Shown piece by piece: positions 16,387 to 26,425 of a stretch of 64,000 nucleotides of DNA (position 1 is its first letter; every line of letters begins with the position of its first letter). The translations under genes and the position numbers were made by a program. The notes beneath the pieces are model-generated. The model had not been told where the DNA came from. It did no database searches and worked only from the letters and a program-made list of their open reading frames with translations. Origin of the DNA: Nocardia sp. NRRL S-836 (lineage in GTDB: Bacteria; Actinomycetota; Actinomycetes; Mycobacteriales; Pseudonocardiaceae); assembly GCF_001279525.1 (NCBI RefSeq), contig NZ_LGDY01000089.1, forward strand, positions 1 to 64,000, read 5' to 3'.

Positions 16387-18303
16387 ATGCCACGCCGTAC
16401 CAACGCGCTCGCGACCTGGCTCCAGCGACTCGACCAGGGCGAGGTGGCGGTGATCCTGACCCACCGCGGGGACGTGGGCGACCGGCTGCTGAGATCGCTG
16501 AAGGACCTCGCCTACCAGCTCACCGACCCCGACTCGGTGCACCACGCGGAGGACGAGCTCGACCAGGGCGCGGTGGACGTGCTCGGCGCGATCATCCGGC
16601 TGGGCGCCAGGGCGGGCGTGGACGCGGTGTGCGCCGACCTGGGCTGTTCGTCGCAGGAGTTCGGCCGGGCGTTCGGCGAGCTCACGAAGCGGGCGCTGGC
16701 CTGGCCGGAGGGTGCCACGCTCAGGGAGGTCAACTCGGTGCGGGCCGCGCACGCCCGGCCCCGGCTCACGCCGCGGCCGCCGGCGGCACGGCGGCGACCC
16801 GCCTCGCCCGCCTCACCGGCCGGACCTGCCATGTCCACTGTGGATGGTGTGGCGCGGCTGCTGGCCCACTGCGAGCGGGAGAACTTCGACGCCCGCTACA
16901 CCGGCGGGGTCGCGACGCCGGAGATCCGGCGGGTGGCGCGGCTGCTGCGGGTCACCGACGCCGTGCTGCGGCTGCGGCTGGAGCTGGCGGTCGAGGCGCA
17001 GCTGCTCGGGCTGGAACGCGGCCACCTGCGGCCGACCAGGCACGCGGACGCGTGGCTCGACGCGCATCCCGGCGTGCGGCTCACGGCGCTGGTCGCGGCG
17101 TGGCAGCGGATGGACTGGCGGCCCGATCCCGAGCAGGCACGGGCAGCGTTGCGCGACTACGCCGGGCAGGCCGGCGCCGAGCTGCGCCGGTCCACGCTGG
17201 CCGCGTTCAGCGCGGACCACGCCGTCGTCGACGTCGGTGAGCTGGTCGACGAGCTGGTGTGGGCCCGCCCGGCCGTGCACGAGGCGCGGGTCACGGCGGC
17301 GGTGGTCGCGGAGCTGGAGGCGCTCGCGCTGGTCGCGGACGGCGCGCTGACGCCGCTGGGACATGCGGTGCTGCACGGCGGTGACGTCGAGGCGGCCGCG
17401 GTGCGGCTGATGCCGGCCGCGACCGAGCGGGCGGTGTTCCAGGCGGACCTGACGGCGGTGGTGGACGGGCTGCCGTCGACGGCACTGAGCTCGACGCTGA
17501 ACCTGGTGGCCGACCTGGAGAACGACGACACGGCGCGGGTGTGGCGGCTGTCGGCGGGCTCGATCCGGCGGGCCCTCGACGCCGGGCTGTCGGCCGACGA
17601 GGTGCTGCTGCGGCTGGGTGTGGTGGCGGAGGGGCCGTTACCGCAGGCGGTCGAGTACCAGGTGCAGGACGTGGCGCGGCGGCACGGGCAGCTGACGGTG
17701 ACCGAGGTGGCGTGCTGCGTGCGGGCGGAGGACCCGGCGCTGCTGCAGGAGATCGCCAGGACCCGCGCGTTGCACCCGCTGGGGCTGCGGTTCCTCGCGC
17801 CGACCGTGCTGGCCTCCGTGGCGCCGATGACCGAGACGCTGGCGGCGTTGCGCAGGGCCGGGTACGCGCCGAAGGGCGTCGACGGCGGCGACCGGTCCAT
17901 TGTGGAGCGCACGCGGCCGGAACGGGCGGCCCCGCGCGGCGAGCGCGGGCAGGACCGGCGCAGGCCCGTGCTGGACGACGTGGAGCTGGCGCAGCTCGCG
18001 GTGCGGCTGGTGGAGCAGGAGCGGCAGGTGGTCGGCCGGGGCACGCCGCGGACGAACGCGGCGCGGATGTTGCGCGACCAGAACGTCTTCCTGCGCGACG
18101 AGGAGGTGCAGCGGCTCGCCTCCGCGCTGGTCGACGGGCGGCCGGTGCGGATCGGGTACGCGAGCGGGCCGCGGCAGACGGAGACGGTCCTGATCACCCC
18201 GGTCAAGCACCTCGACGGGGTGCTGACCGCGGACTGCGAGGGCGGTGCCAGCAGGGAGTTCCACATCGAGCACGTGCGGGCGGTGCGCGCGCCGGGCGGA
18301 TGA
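16387..18303 (+). CDS. Helicase_C_3-domain protein with WYL-like C-terminus
   Basis: A 638-residue actinomycete protein usually named helicase-associated. There is no Walker A, so it is not itself a helicase. The middle (about 360-470) matches the Helicase_C_3 region: VFQADLTAVVDGLPS, then LVADLENDDTARVWRLS and RRALDAG. This domain is seen at the N-terminus of XPB-type helicases. The last 60 residues (RPVRIGYASGP, ETVLITPVKHLDG, FHIEHVRAVRA) resemble a WYL ligand-binding fold. The N-terminal 90 residues are helical. A CATACT -10-like hexamer precedes the ATG by 7 bases. It may be a DNA-binding regulator or repair factor; that is inference. Confidence 0.75.
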   Translation: MPRRTNALATWLQRLDQGEVAVILTHRGDVGDRLLRSLKDLAYQLTDPDSVHHAEDELDQGAVDVLGAIIRLGARAGVDAVCADLGCSSQEFGRAFGELTKRALAWPEGATLREVNSVRAAHARPRLTPRPPAARRRPASPASPAGPAMSTVDGVARLLAHCERENFDARYTGGVATPEIRRVARLLRVTDAVLRLRLELAVEAQLLGLERGHLRPTRHADAWLDAHPGVRLTALVAAWQRMDWRPDPEQARAALRDYAGQAGAELRRSTLAAFSADHAVVDVGELVDELVWARPAVHEARVTAAVVAELEALALVADGALTPLGHAVLHGGDVEAAAVRLMPAATERAVFQADLTAVVDGLPSTALSSTLNLVADLENDDTARVWRLSAGSIRRALDAGLSADEVLLRLGVVAEGPLPQAVEYQVQDVARRHGQLTVTEVACCVRAEDPALLQEIARTRALHPLGLRFLAPTVLASVAPMTETLAALRRAGYAPKGVDGGDRSIVERTRPERAAPRGERGQDRRRPVLDDVELAQLAVRLVEQERQVVGRGTPRTNAARMLRDQNVFLRDEEVQRLASALVDGRPVRIGYASGPRQTETVLITPVKHLDGVLTADCEGGASREFHIEHVRAVRAPGG

Positions 18304-18355
18304 ACACCTGGTGAAGTCGCGGTGGCCCCGGTGATCACGTGCGGATACTGGAACC

Positions 18356-21229
18356 GTGCCTGACCCGATCTCCGCCGGACTGCTGATGGTGCTCGAGACC
18401 GTGCTGGAGCGCTTCCTGCTCGGTCTCTTCGACGTGGCGCACAAGGGCGCCAGGAACAAGAAGCGCCAGCGGGAGCTGACCAGGCCGGGGCCGCTGGTCG
18501 AGCGGATCAGCACCGAGCTGGCGCGCGGTGAGCTCAGCGGGGTGGCCGAGCACGAGTGGGAGGCCGCCGTCGCCGCGGTGCGCGAGTCCGTCGAGGCCGC
18601 GCTGCCGTTGCGCGAGGACGAGGCGCTGCAGGTCATGCTGACGCCGGAGGCGCTGCGCGCGCACGTGCTGGCCAGGTCCGAGGGGATCCGGCGGGCGGCG
18701 GGGCTCTCGGACGCCGCCGCGGCGGTGTACGACGCGCTGGTCGCGCGGGTGTGCGTGGCGATCGTCGAGCTGGTGTGGTCGCAACCGGAGTACGCGCGGC
18801 GGCTGGCCGTGGCGATGTTCCAGGTCAGCCGCCAGACCGCCGACGCCGTGGCACGGCTGCCGGAACAGCAGCACAAGGCACTGGTCGCCGCGCATCGGGA
18901 CTTCGAGGACCGCTACGCCGAGCAGGTCGCGCACGCGCTGGGCGGCCTGGAGCTGTTCGGCCTCACCCGCGGCCGGGCACCGCGGCGGCACTCGTTCGAC
19001 AGCTCGTACGTGTCGCTGGCGGTGGCACGGGTCGGGGACACCGACGAGCTGACCGGGGCCGGGCTGCCGGTGGCGGCGGCGCTGACGGACACGCCGCGGG
19101 TGCTGATCCGCGGTGGCGCGGGCGCGGGCAAGACGACGTTCCTGCGCTGGCTCGCGATGAACGCGCTGGGCGAGACGCGCACGTCGGGCAACGAGTGGCT
19201 CGGGCTGGTGCCGTTCTTCGTGCCGTTGCGGCAGTTCGCGGCGTTGCCGAAGCCGGAGGAGTTCATCTCCTCGACCGCCTCGATGATCGAGGAGGAGAAG
19301 CCGTCCGGGTGGGTCACGGCACGGCTGCGCGAAGGCCGCGCGCTGGTGCTGGTCGACGGCGTGGACGAGCTGGTGTGGGAGCGGCGGGCCGAGGCGCGGC
19401 AGTGGCTCGCGCAGCTCGTGGCGGCCTACCCGAAGGCCCGGTACGCGGTCACGACGCGGCCGGCGGCGGTGCCGGAGGACTGGCTGGAGGACTGCGACTT
19501 CGCGGCGTTCGACCTGTTGCCGTTGAGCGACAAGGGGGTGCGCGACTTCGTCGAGGCCTGGCACACGGCCGCGCGCGACGAGCCGGGGCTGCCGCGGGAC
19601 GTGCGGGTGTGGCTCGCCGAGTGCGAGACGCGGCTGGTCACGACGCTCGCGAAGCGGACGGACCTGCGGCGGCTGGCGTCGAGCCCGTTGCTGGCGGGGC
19701 TGCTGTGCGCGTTGCACCAGGACCGGAACATGCACCTGCCGCGCGACCGGCGGTCGTTGTACGAGGCCGCGCTGGACCTGCTGCTGGTGCGGTGGGACGA
19801 GGACCGCGGACTGGCGCTGCCGTCGTTCTCCAAGGAGGAGCAGCTCGTCCTGCTGCAGCGGTTCGCGTACTCGCTGGTGCGCAACCGGGAGCTGACGGTG
19901 CCGCGCGAGGAGGCCGTGCACCGGCTCGGGAACGCCATGCGCGGCCTGCGTTCGCACGACATCGACCCGGACGACGCGATGCAGCGGCTGCTGGAACGGG
20001 CCGGGCTGCTGCGCGAGGTCGGCACGGACCGGGTGCAGTTCGTGCACCGGACGTTCCGCGACTACCTGGCGGCCAAGGAGGTCGTGGACGCGGGCGACCT
20101 GAACCTGCTGGTGGACAGGGCACACCTGGACGAGTGGCACGACGTGGTGGTCATGGCCGTCGCGCACGCCCGGCCGCGGGAACGGGCGCGGGTGCTGATG
20201 GACCTGCTGGCGGGCAACGACGACACGCGCAAGGACGACCGCGGCCGGGACCGGCTGCGGCTGCTGGCGCTGGCGTGCCTGGAGCAGGCGGACGTGATCG
20301 AGCCGGAGTCGGCGCGCACGCAGGTGACGGCGGCGGCCGCCGCGCTGATCCCGCCGACGAGCTTCGCGCACGCCGACGCGCTGTCCGAGGCCGGGTCGTT
20401 CGTGGTGGACCTGCTGCCGGGACCGGAGGCGGCCGGTGACTCGGCGGCGGCCGCGTACGTCGTGCGGACGCTCGCGAACATCGGCGGCGAGGGCGCGTGG
20501 GAGCGGATCGCGGAGTTCGTGGACGTGGACCACACGATGGTCATCGACGAGCTGCTGCGGGCGTGGCGGAACACGCCCGACGCCGAGAACTACGCGAAGA
20601 CCGTTCTGTCCAAAGTGGACTTCCGTGACCGGCGGGTGGACGTCCGCGGCTGGCACCGCATCCAGTTCATCGCGCACCTGGCGAAACTGCGGTACGTGCG
20701 GTGCATCGGCAACATCAACCCGCTCGACCCGCTGGGCGCCATGCCGTCGCTGCACCGGCTGGAGCTGTGGCAGAACGAGGTCATGCGCGACCTGGCGCCG
20801 CTGGCGCTGTCGCGGTCGTTGCGGGAGCTGCACCTGAGCCGCTGCCGCCCGCTCGGGCGGATCGACCTGTCACCGGTGCGCGGCCTGGACGAGCTGCACC
20901 TGCACTTCAGCCGGGTCGACCTGGCGTCGCTGGAGGGCGGGTCGGTGCGGCGGCTGCGGATCCGCGACCAGGGCATCGACGACGGCCTGGCGGCGCTGCC
21001 CGCGTTGCCGCGGCTGCGCGAGCTCGCGGTCGACCACCGCCCGCCCTACCCGCTGGCGGGGCTGGAGCGGTGGCCGACCATCACGACGCTGGAGGTGTTC
21101 GGGGTGCCCGCGGCGGACGAGCTGCGCGTGCTGCCCGCCCTGGAGCACCTGGTCGTGCACCAGCCGGAGTCACCGGCGCTGCTGGCGGAGCTGCGCGGGC
21201 GGCTGCCCGGCGTGCGGGTCACGACCTGA
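18356..21229 (+). CDS. NACHT-domain STAND NTPase with C-terminal repeat sensor region
   Basis: A 957-residue signalling ATPase. The first 230 residues are helical, consistent with an actinomycete NACHT N-terminal helical domain. The NACHT core follows: Walker A GGAGAGKTTFL (about 258-268), Walker B LVLVDGVDEL (about 330), then the winged-helix part around HRTFRDYLAAKE (about 562). From about 760 on, LRR-like repeats appear (LHRLELW, LRELHLSRC, LDELHLHF). This layout matches bacterial NLR-like proteins, several of which are antiphage sensors. The N-terminus has no recognised effector enzyme. GTG 18356 has GATACT 6 bases upstream. A nuclease gene converges from the other side, 3 bases away. Confidence 0.88.
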   Translation: MPDPISAGLLMVLETVLERFLLGLFDVAHKGARNKKRQRELTRPGPLVERISTELARGELSGVAEHEWEAAVAAVRESVEAALPLREDEALQVMLTPEALRAHVLARSEGIRRAAGLSDAAAAVYDALVARVCVAIVELVWSQPEYARRLAVAMFQVSRQTADAVARLPEQQHKALVAAHRDFEDRYAEQVAHALGGLELFGLTRGRAPRRHSFDSSYVSLAVARVGDTDELTGAGLPVAAALTDTPRVLIRGGAGAGKTTFLRWLAMNALGETRTSGNEWLGLVPFFVPLRQFAALPKPEEFISSTASMIEEEKPSGWVTARLREGRALVLVDGVDELVWERRAEARQWLAQLVAAYPKARYAVTTRPAAVPEDWLEDCDFAAFDLLPLSDKGVRDFVEAWHTAARDEPGLPRDVRVWLAECETRLVTTLAKRTDLRRLASSPLLAGLLCALHQDRNMHLPRDRRSLYEAALDLLLVRWDEDRGLALPSFSKEEQLVLLQRFAYSLVRNRELTVPREEAVHRLGNAMRGLRSHDIDPDDAMQRLLERAGLLREVGTDRVQFVHRTFRDYLAAKEVVDAGDLNLLVDRAHLDEWHDVVVMAVAHARPRERARVLMDLLAGNDDTRKDDRGRDRLRLLALACLEQADVIEPESARTQVTAAAAALIPPTSFAHADALSEAGSFVVDLLPGPEAAGDSAAAAYVVRTLANIGGEGAWERIAEFVDVDHTMVIDELLRAWRNTPDAENYAKTVLSKVDFRDRRVDVRGWHRIQFIAHLAKLRYVRCIGNINPLDPLGAMPSLHRLELWQNEVMRDLAPLALSRSLRELHLSRCRPLGRIDLSPVRGLDELHLHFSRVDLASLEGGSVRRLRIRDQGIDDGLAALPALPRLRELAVDHRPPYPLAGLERWPTITTLEVFGVPAADELRVLPALEHLVVHQPESPALLAELRGRLPGVRVTT

Positions 21230-21232
21230 GCG

Positions 21233-22057
21233 TCACCACCGGATGTCGGCGAGGTTGTCCAGCGGCTTGCGTTCGGAGACGTCCTGCAGCTGCACCGAGG
21301 ACGTGTCCGCGGTGTGCAGCTCGGCCGGGAACGTGAAGCTGACCCGCTGCTCCAGCTCGGTCAGCGACACCTGGAACACCCGGAACTCGTCGAGGTCGAG
21401 CGCCTCGGCCAGCACGAGGTTCTGGGTGAGCAGGAACGCGCTGCAGCGCAGCACGCCGTCCACCACGAACGCGATCGCCTTGTAGAACTCGCGCGGGATC
21501 GCCACGCCGCGGAACAGGCGGTCGTCGGCGTTGAAGACCGGTCCGCCGTAGACGCTGACCTTGAGGTCGTCCACGTCGACGTCGGCGAGCACCGCGTCCT
21601 CCAGCCGCCCCCAGAGCCCCTGCTTGGTGCTCTGGTTGAAGTCGTCCATCTGCGGCGTGATGTTCGTGAAGAAGAACGAGTCCCGGTTGGCCTTCTTCGC
21701 CTCCGCCGCCGGGCCCCAGCACAGGTCGGCGCGCCGGGCGAGGTGGCCGCGGTCGAGCCGGTTGTCGCGGTAGAGCTCGTCGCCGGTCTGGAACTCGGCC
21801 GGGATCCTCGGATCCTTGACGAACGGGATGTTGCTGCGGCTCAACGCCTTCATCGAGCCGCCGTCGATGTTCCACGCCACCCACGTCGCGAACCTGCGCG
21901 ACTTGCTCAGTGCGAGCGAGAAGTGCGTGTAGTCGATGGTGGTCGAGCCGTTCAGCTCGACCGCGTCCCGCGCGCCGGCCTCGGTGAGCACCGGGATCCC
22001 CGCCCCGGTGCCGAGGAACCCGGTGTCGAAGCCGGTTTGCACCGCTGTGCTGGTCAT
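21233..22057 (-). CDS. DNA/RNA non-specific endonuclease (DRGH family)
   Basis: A 274-residue beta-beta-alpha metal nuclease. The catalytic motif RLDRGHLARRAD (DRGH, His about 106) and the metal-binding Asn segment TNITPQMDDFNQ are both present, in the expected order and spacing. There is no obvious signal peptide, unlike secreted Serratia-type nucleases, so it would act in the cytoplasm or need another export route. GGGGG 6 bases before the ATG is a fair binding site. Its stop lies 3 bases from the NACHT gene stop, so the two are convergent. Whether they cooperate in defence is unknown. Confidence 0.85.
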   Translation of the reverse strand: MTSTAVQTGFDTGFLGTGAGIPVLTEAGARDAVELNGSTTIDYTHFSLALSKSRRFATWVAWNIDGGSMKALSRSNIPFVKDPRIPAEFQTGDELYRDNRLDRGHLARRADLCWGPAAEAKKANRDSFFFTNITPQMDDFNQSTKQGLWGRLEDAVLADVDVDDLKVSVYGGPVFNADDRLFRGVAIPREFYKAIAFVVDGVLRCSAFLLTQNLVLAEALDLDEFRVFQVSLTELEQRVSFTFPAELHTADTSSVQLQDVSERKPLDNLADIRW

Positions 22058-22170
22058 GTGTCGCCCCCTGTTGGTTCATCTCCAGGGTCGGCACGGCACC
22101 GGGGACCGTTAGCCGGATGCACCCGAACGGCCCAGTGTTCACCGGTTCTTCCCGCCCGGTTCACACCGCG

Positions 22171-22208
22171 GAACGGCGCCGCGGCCACGACGGGCCGCGG
22201 CGCCGTTC
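22171..22208 (-). terminator. Terminator after SulP gene
   Basis: A perfect 16-bp inverted repeat (GAACGGCGCCGCGGCC and complement) with a 6-base loop, starting 3 bases beyond the SulP stop at 22211. It is one of the most stable hairpins in the window. Confidence 0.85.
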
Positions 22209-22210
22209 GC

Positions 22211-23596
22211 CTACCTGCCGACCAGTTCCACGGTACGGCCGGCGCGGCGCGACTGGTCGACCCACTGGTCGATGGCCTGACCGCAGGCCTGGTCGAGGTG
22301 CCGGACGCCGCTGAGGTCCATCCGCACGTGCTCGCGGTCGACGCCGTCGAGCACGTCGAGCAGCCGCGGCAGCCGCAGGAACGTGGCGTTGCCCTTGAGC
22401 GCGACCCCGTCAGCGGTGACGACGACCGACAGCCGCGACACGTCCCACGCGGTCTTCACGACCGCGGCGAGCAGACCGGCCAGCGTGCCGGTCAGCAGGT
22501 CCGTGGCCACGATGAGCCCGGCCGTGAGCATCAGGACCGCGCCTTCCGCCCGGTCGGTGCGCCACAGGGCGACGACCTGGCCGATGCCGAGCAGCTTCCA
22601 CCCGGCGTGCACGAGCACCGCGGCCAGCACCGCCACCGGGATCAGCGCGATGAGCCCCGGCAACGCCACCACGAACAGCAGCAGCCACACACCGTGCAGC
22701 ACCCGCGAGAGCTTGGTCCTGGCACCCGCCTGGACGTTCGCCGAGCTGCGCACGATCACCGCGGTCATCGGCAGCGCGCCGAGCAGCCCGCACAACCCGT
22801 TGCCGATGCCCTGGGCGACCAGCTCGCGGTTGTACCGCGTCCGCGGCCCGTTGTGCATCCGGTCCACCGCCGCCGCGCTGAACAGGCTCTCCGCCGACGC
22901 CACCAGCGCGAACACCACCGCCGTGCCGATGACCCCGGTGTCCAGCAACGACAGGTCCGGCAGGTGCACGTCCGCCGACAGCTCGCCGACCTCGATCCGC
23001 GCCACCGGCAGGGCGAACCCCACGGCCAGCGCGGTCGTGACCACCACCCCCACCAGCACACCGGGCACCACGCGCAGCGGGGTCCGCTGCCACACCAGCA
23101 TGATCACGATGGTGAGCACCCCCAGCGCCACCGCCACCGGCGACACCGCGAGGTCCACCAGCCCGGCGATCTTCGCCCCGGTCGTGGCCGGCGCCTGCGC
23201 ACCGACCAGCGGGTAGAGCTGCCCGAGCACCAGCACCAGCCCGATGCCGGCGAGCATGCCCTGCACCACCGACGGCGAGATCGCGCGGAACCACCGCCCG
23301 CACCGCGCCAAGCCCAGCAGCACCTGCACCAGCCCGGCGCCCAGCACGATCACCCCGAGCGCCTGGATGCCGTGCCGGCCGACCGCATCCGCCACCAGCA
23401 CGGTCAACCCGGCCGCCGGCCCGCTCACCTGCAGCGAGCTACCCGGCAACAACCCGACGACGAGCCCGCCGACCACACCCGTCACGATCCCGAGCTCGGC
23501 CGGCACCCCCGACGCCACCGCCACACCCACGCACAACGGCAGCGCCACCAGGAACACCACGACCGAAGCGCCGAGATCGGCCCAATACCTCTTCAT
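22211..23596 (-). CDS. SulP-family inorganic anion transporter
   Basis: A 461-residue membrane transporter with 10-12 hydrophobic segments and a SulP signature around GSSLQVSGPAAGLT. A short STAS-like tail (HVRMDLSGVRHLDQACGQAIDQW, about 415-455) ends the protein. It is the second gene of an operon with the carbonic anhydrase upstream, 12 bases apart. The pairing suggests bicarbonate transport coupled to CO2 hydration. It is the unfused counterpart of the protein at 4941-7163, though the two SulP domains differ clearly in sequence. Confidence 0.92.
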   Translation of the reverse strand: MKRYWADLGASVVVFLVALPLCVGVAVASGVPAELGIVTGVVGGLVVGLLPGSSLQVSGPAAGLTVLVADAVGRHGIQALGVIVLGAGLVQVLLGLARCGRWFRAISPSVVQGMLAGIGLVLVLGQLYPLVGAQAPATTGAKIAGLVDLAVSPVAVALGVLTIVIMLVWQRTPLRVVPGVLVGVVVTTALAVGFALPVARIEVGELSADVHLPDLSLLDTGVIGTAVVFALVASAESLFSAAAVDRMHNGPRTRYNRELVAQGIGNGLCGLLGALPMTAVIVRSSANVQAGARTKLSRVLHGVWLLLFVVALPGLIALIPVAVLAAVLVHAGWKLLGIGQVVALWRTDRAEGAVLMLTAGLIVATDLLTGTLAGLLAAVVKTAWDVSRLSVVVTADGVALKGNATFLRLPRLLDVLDGVDREHVRMDLSGVRHLDQACGQAIDQWVDQSRRAGRTVELVGR

Positions 23597-23608
23597 GGTC
23601 GCGAACCC

Positions 23609-24184
23609 CTACAGCGGCAGGAACGCGTGCTCGTCGCACGCGGAGACCGCACCGGTCTCGATGTCGTAGAACCACCCGTGCACGCGCAGCTCGCCCCGTT
23701 CGACACGCTCGGCGACGAACGGGTACGCGAGGAGCCTCTCCAGCTGCGCGCGCACGTGCTCCTGCCCTTCCGCGCGCAGCGCCGGGTCGCTCTCCGCCGG
23801 CCGGGGCCGCTGCTCGCCCAGCCACCCGCGCATGGCGGGCAGGTGGTCGATCGCCGCGCCGTTGAGCGCCATCACCGCACCGCAGTGCGAATGCCCGCAC
23901 ACCACGATCTCGCTGACCCCGAGCTGCACGACGGCGAACTCGATCGTCGCCATCTCACTGGTCGGCCGGTGCAGCTCGTAGGCGGGAATGACGTTGCCCG
24001 CGGTCCGGAGCTCGAACAACGCGCCCGGCTCCGCGCCGGTGATGGCCGCCGTGACGATGCGCGAGTCGGCGCACGTGATGAACATGGTCGTGGGCTTTTG
24101 CCCTTGGGCCAGCTGCTTGCCAATGCCCAGCGACCGCGACTTGGCGTGTGCGCGGGCATGCTGAACAAAGCGGTGGAAGTCCAC
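23609..24184 (-). CDS. Beta-class carbonic anhydrase
   Basis: A 191-residue zinc enzyme that interconverts CO2 and bicarbonate. Zinc ligands are in FITCADSRIV (Cys about 38 with the Asp-Arg dyad) and CGHSHCGAV (His and Cys about 97-100). The length is typical. GTG 24184 has AGGGA 5 bases upstream. It is followed directly by the SulP gene, so HCO3- made here could be the transporter's substrate or product. It may be cotranscribed with the small secreted protein gene 57 bases upstream. Confidence 0.94.
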   Translation of the reverse strand: MDFHRFVQHARAHAKSRSLGIGKQLAQGQKPTTMFITCADSRIVTAAITGAEPGALFELRTAGNVIPAYELHRPTSEMATIEFAVVQLGVSEIVVCGHSHCGAVMALNGAAIDHLPAMRGWLGEQRPRPAESDPALRAEGQEHVRAQLERLLAYPFVAERVERGELRVHGWFYDIETGAVSACDEHAFLPL

Positions 24185-24241
24185 GGGAATCCCTCACTGC
24201 TTGATGTGAAAAGTGTTCAGTTCGATCCGGCTCGCGCCGGA

Positions 24242-24556
24242 TCAGTTCCGGAACACCTGCAGTGCGGGCGGTGTGCGCCAAACCGCTATCGGCTCGGCCG
24301 CGGACATGGGCTCGGTTTCGGCGACCTCACTGCGCGCCGCGGTCGCCACGGGCCGGGGCCTGGTGATCGTCGCCGTGCGTTCCACCGCGGCCGCCACCGT
24401 GCGCAACCGGCTCGGCTCGCGCTCCTCGCGGGGCGCTTCCTCCTTGGGAGTGGACGTCTTCGACTTGGGCGGCGGCGCACCGATCGACGCGGTCGACACC
24501 GCAGGGGCCAGCACGGCGCACAGGGCGACCACGACCGCGAGCAGAACGCTGCGCAT
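24242..24556 (-). CDS. Small predicted secreted protein
   Basis: A 104-residue protein of no known family. The N-terminus reads as a signal peptide (MRSVLL, a hydrophobic run, then AxA-type PAVSTASIGA). The rest is low-complexity, rich in Pro, Lys, Glu and Arg, and likely disordered. GGGGGTGA just before the ATG may serve as ribosome binding site. It lies upstream of the carbonic anhydrase on the same strand. It could be a spurious frame, but the signal peptide and spacing argue for a gene. Confidence 0.5.
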   Translation of the reverse strand: MRSVLLAVVVALCAVLAPAVSTASIGAPPPKSKTSTPKEEAPREEREPSRLRTVAAAVERTATITRPRPVATAARSEVAETEPMSAAEPIAVWRTPPALQVFRN

Positions 24557-24748
24557 GGCTCACCCCCGACCGAGTTGATCTGCTTTGTCCAGTTTTACCG
24601 GACGGAGTGACGAATAGGTTAACGGGGGATCGGTTTCACCGGCCCAAGCGCGAGATTCACCCGAAAGGATCTTCGGGTTTCACGGAGCGGAACCATTCCT
24701 CGGCACGAGGAACAGCATCAGTTTGTGACAGAAACCACTTGCGCGCAT

Positions 24749-24776
24749 CCGGATATGCGTGACAGCGCATATCCGG
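24749..24776. repeat. Perfect 11-bp inverted repeat, candidate operator or RNA hairpin
   Basis: CCGGATATGCG and its exact complement flank a 6-base TGACAG. It lies 190 bases upstream of the minus-strand gene starting at 24556 and well beyond the gltD terminator. It is more A/T-containing than the local terminators and lacks a T-run, so a protein-binding site is as likely as a terminator. Confidence 0.4.
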
Positions 24777-24853
24777 GCGAGATGGGCCGGGAAATCGCGC
24801 ACAACAGGTGGGATCGGTCGCGAAACGGGTACGACGACCCGTTGAACGGCGAA

Positions 24854-24887
24854 CGCCCCGTTCCGACGTCGTTGTCGGAACGGGGCG
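24854..24887 (-). terminator. Terminator after gltD
   Basis: A perfect 14-bp inverted repeat (CGCCCCGTTCCGAC and complement) with a 6-base loop, 32 bases beyond the gltD stop. Confidence 0.8.
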
Positions 24888-24919
24888 CCATACTGCCTGC
24901 CGCTGGCCGGACGCCGTTG

Positions 24920-26417
<1,498 letters not shown>

Positions 26418-26425
<8 letters not shown>

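Larger units (their letters stand above)
24557..24919. other. Intergenic region between gltD and secreted-protein gene
   Basis: 363 bases with no supported gene. It contains the gltD terminator (24854-24887), a perfect palindromic hairpin (24749-24776) and a weak 7-bp inverted repeat (24659-24678). A relatively AT-rich patch around 24590-24620 may hold the promoter for the minus-strand secreted-protein/carbonic anhydrase transcript. Confidence 0.5.
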
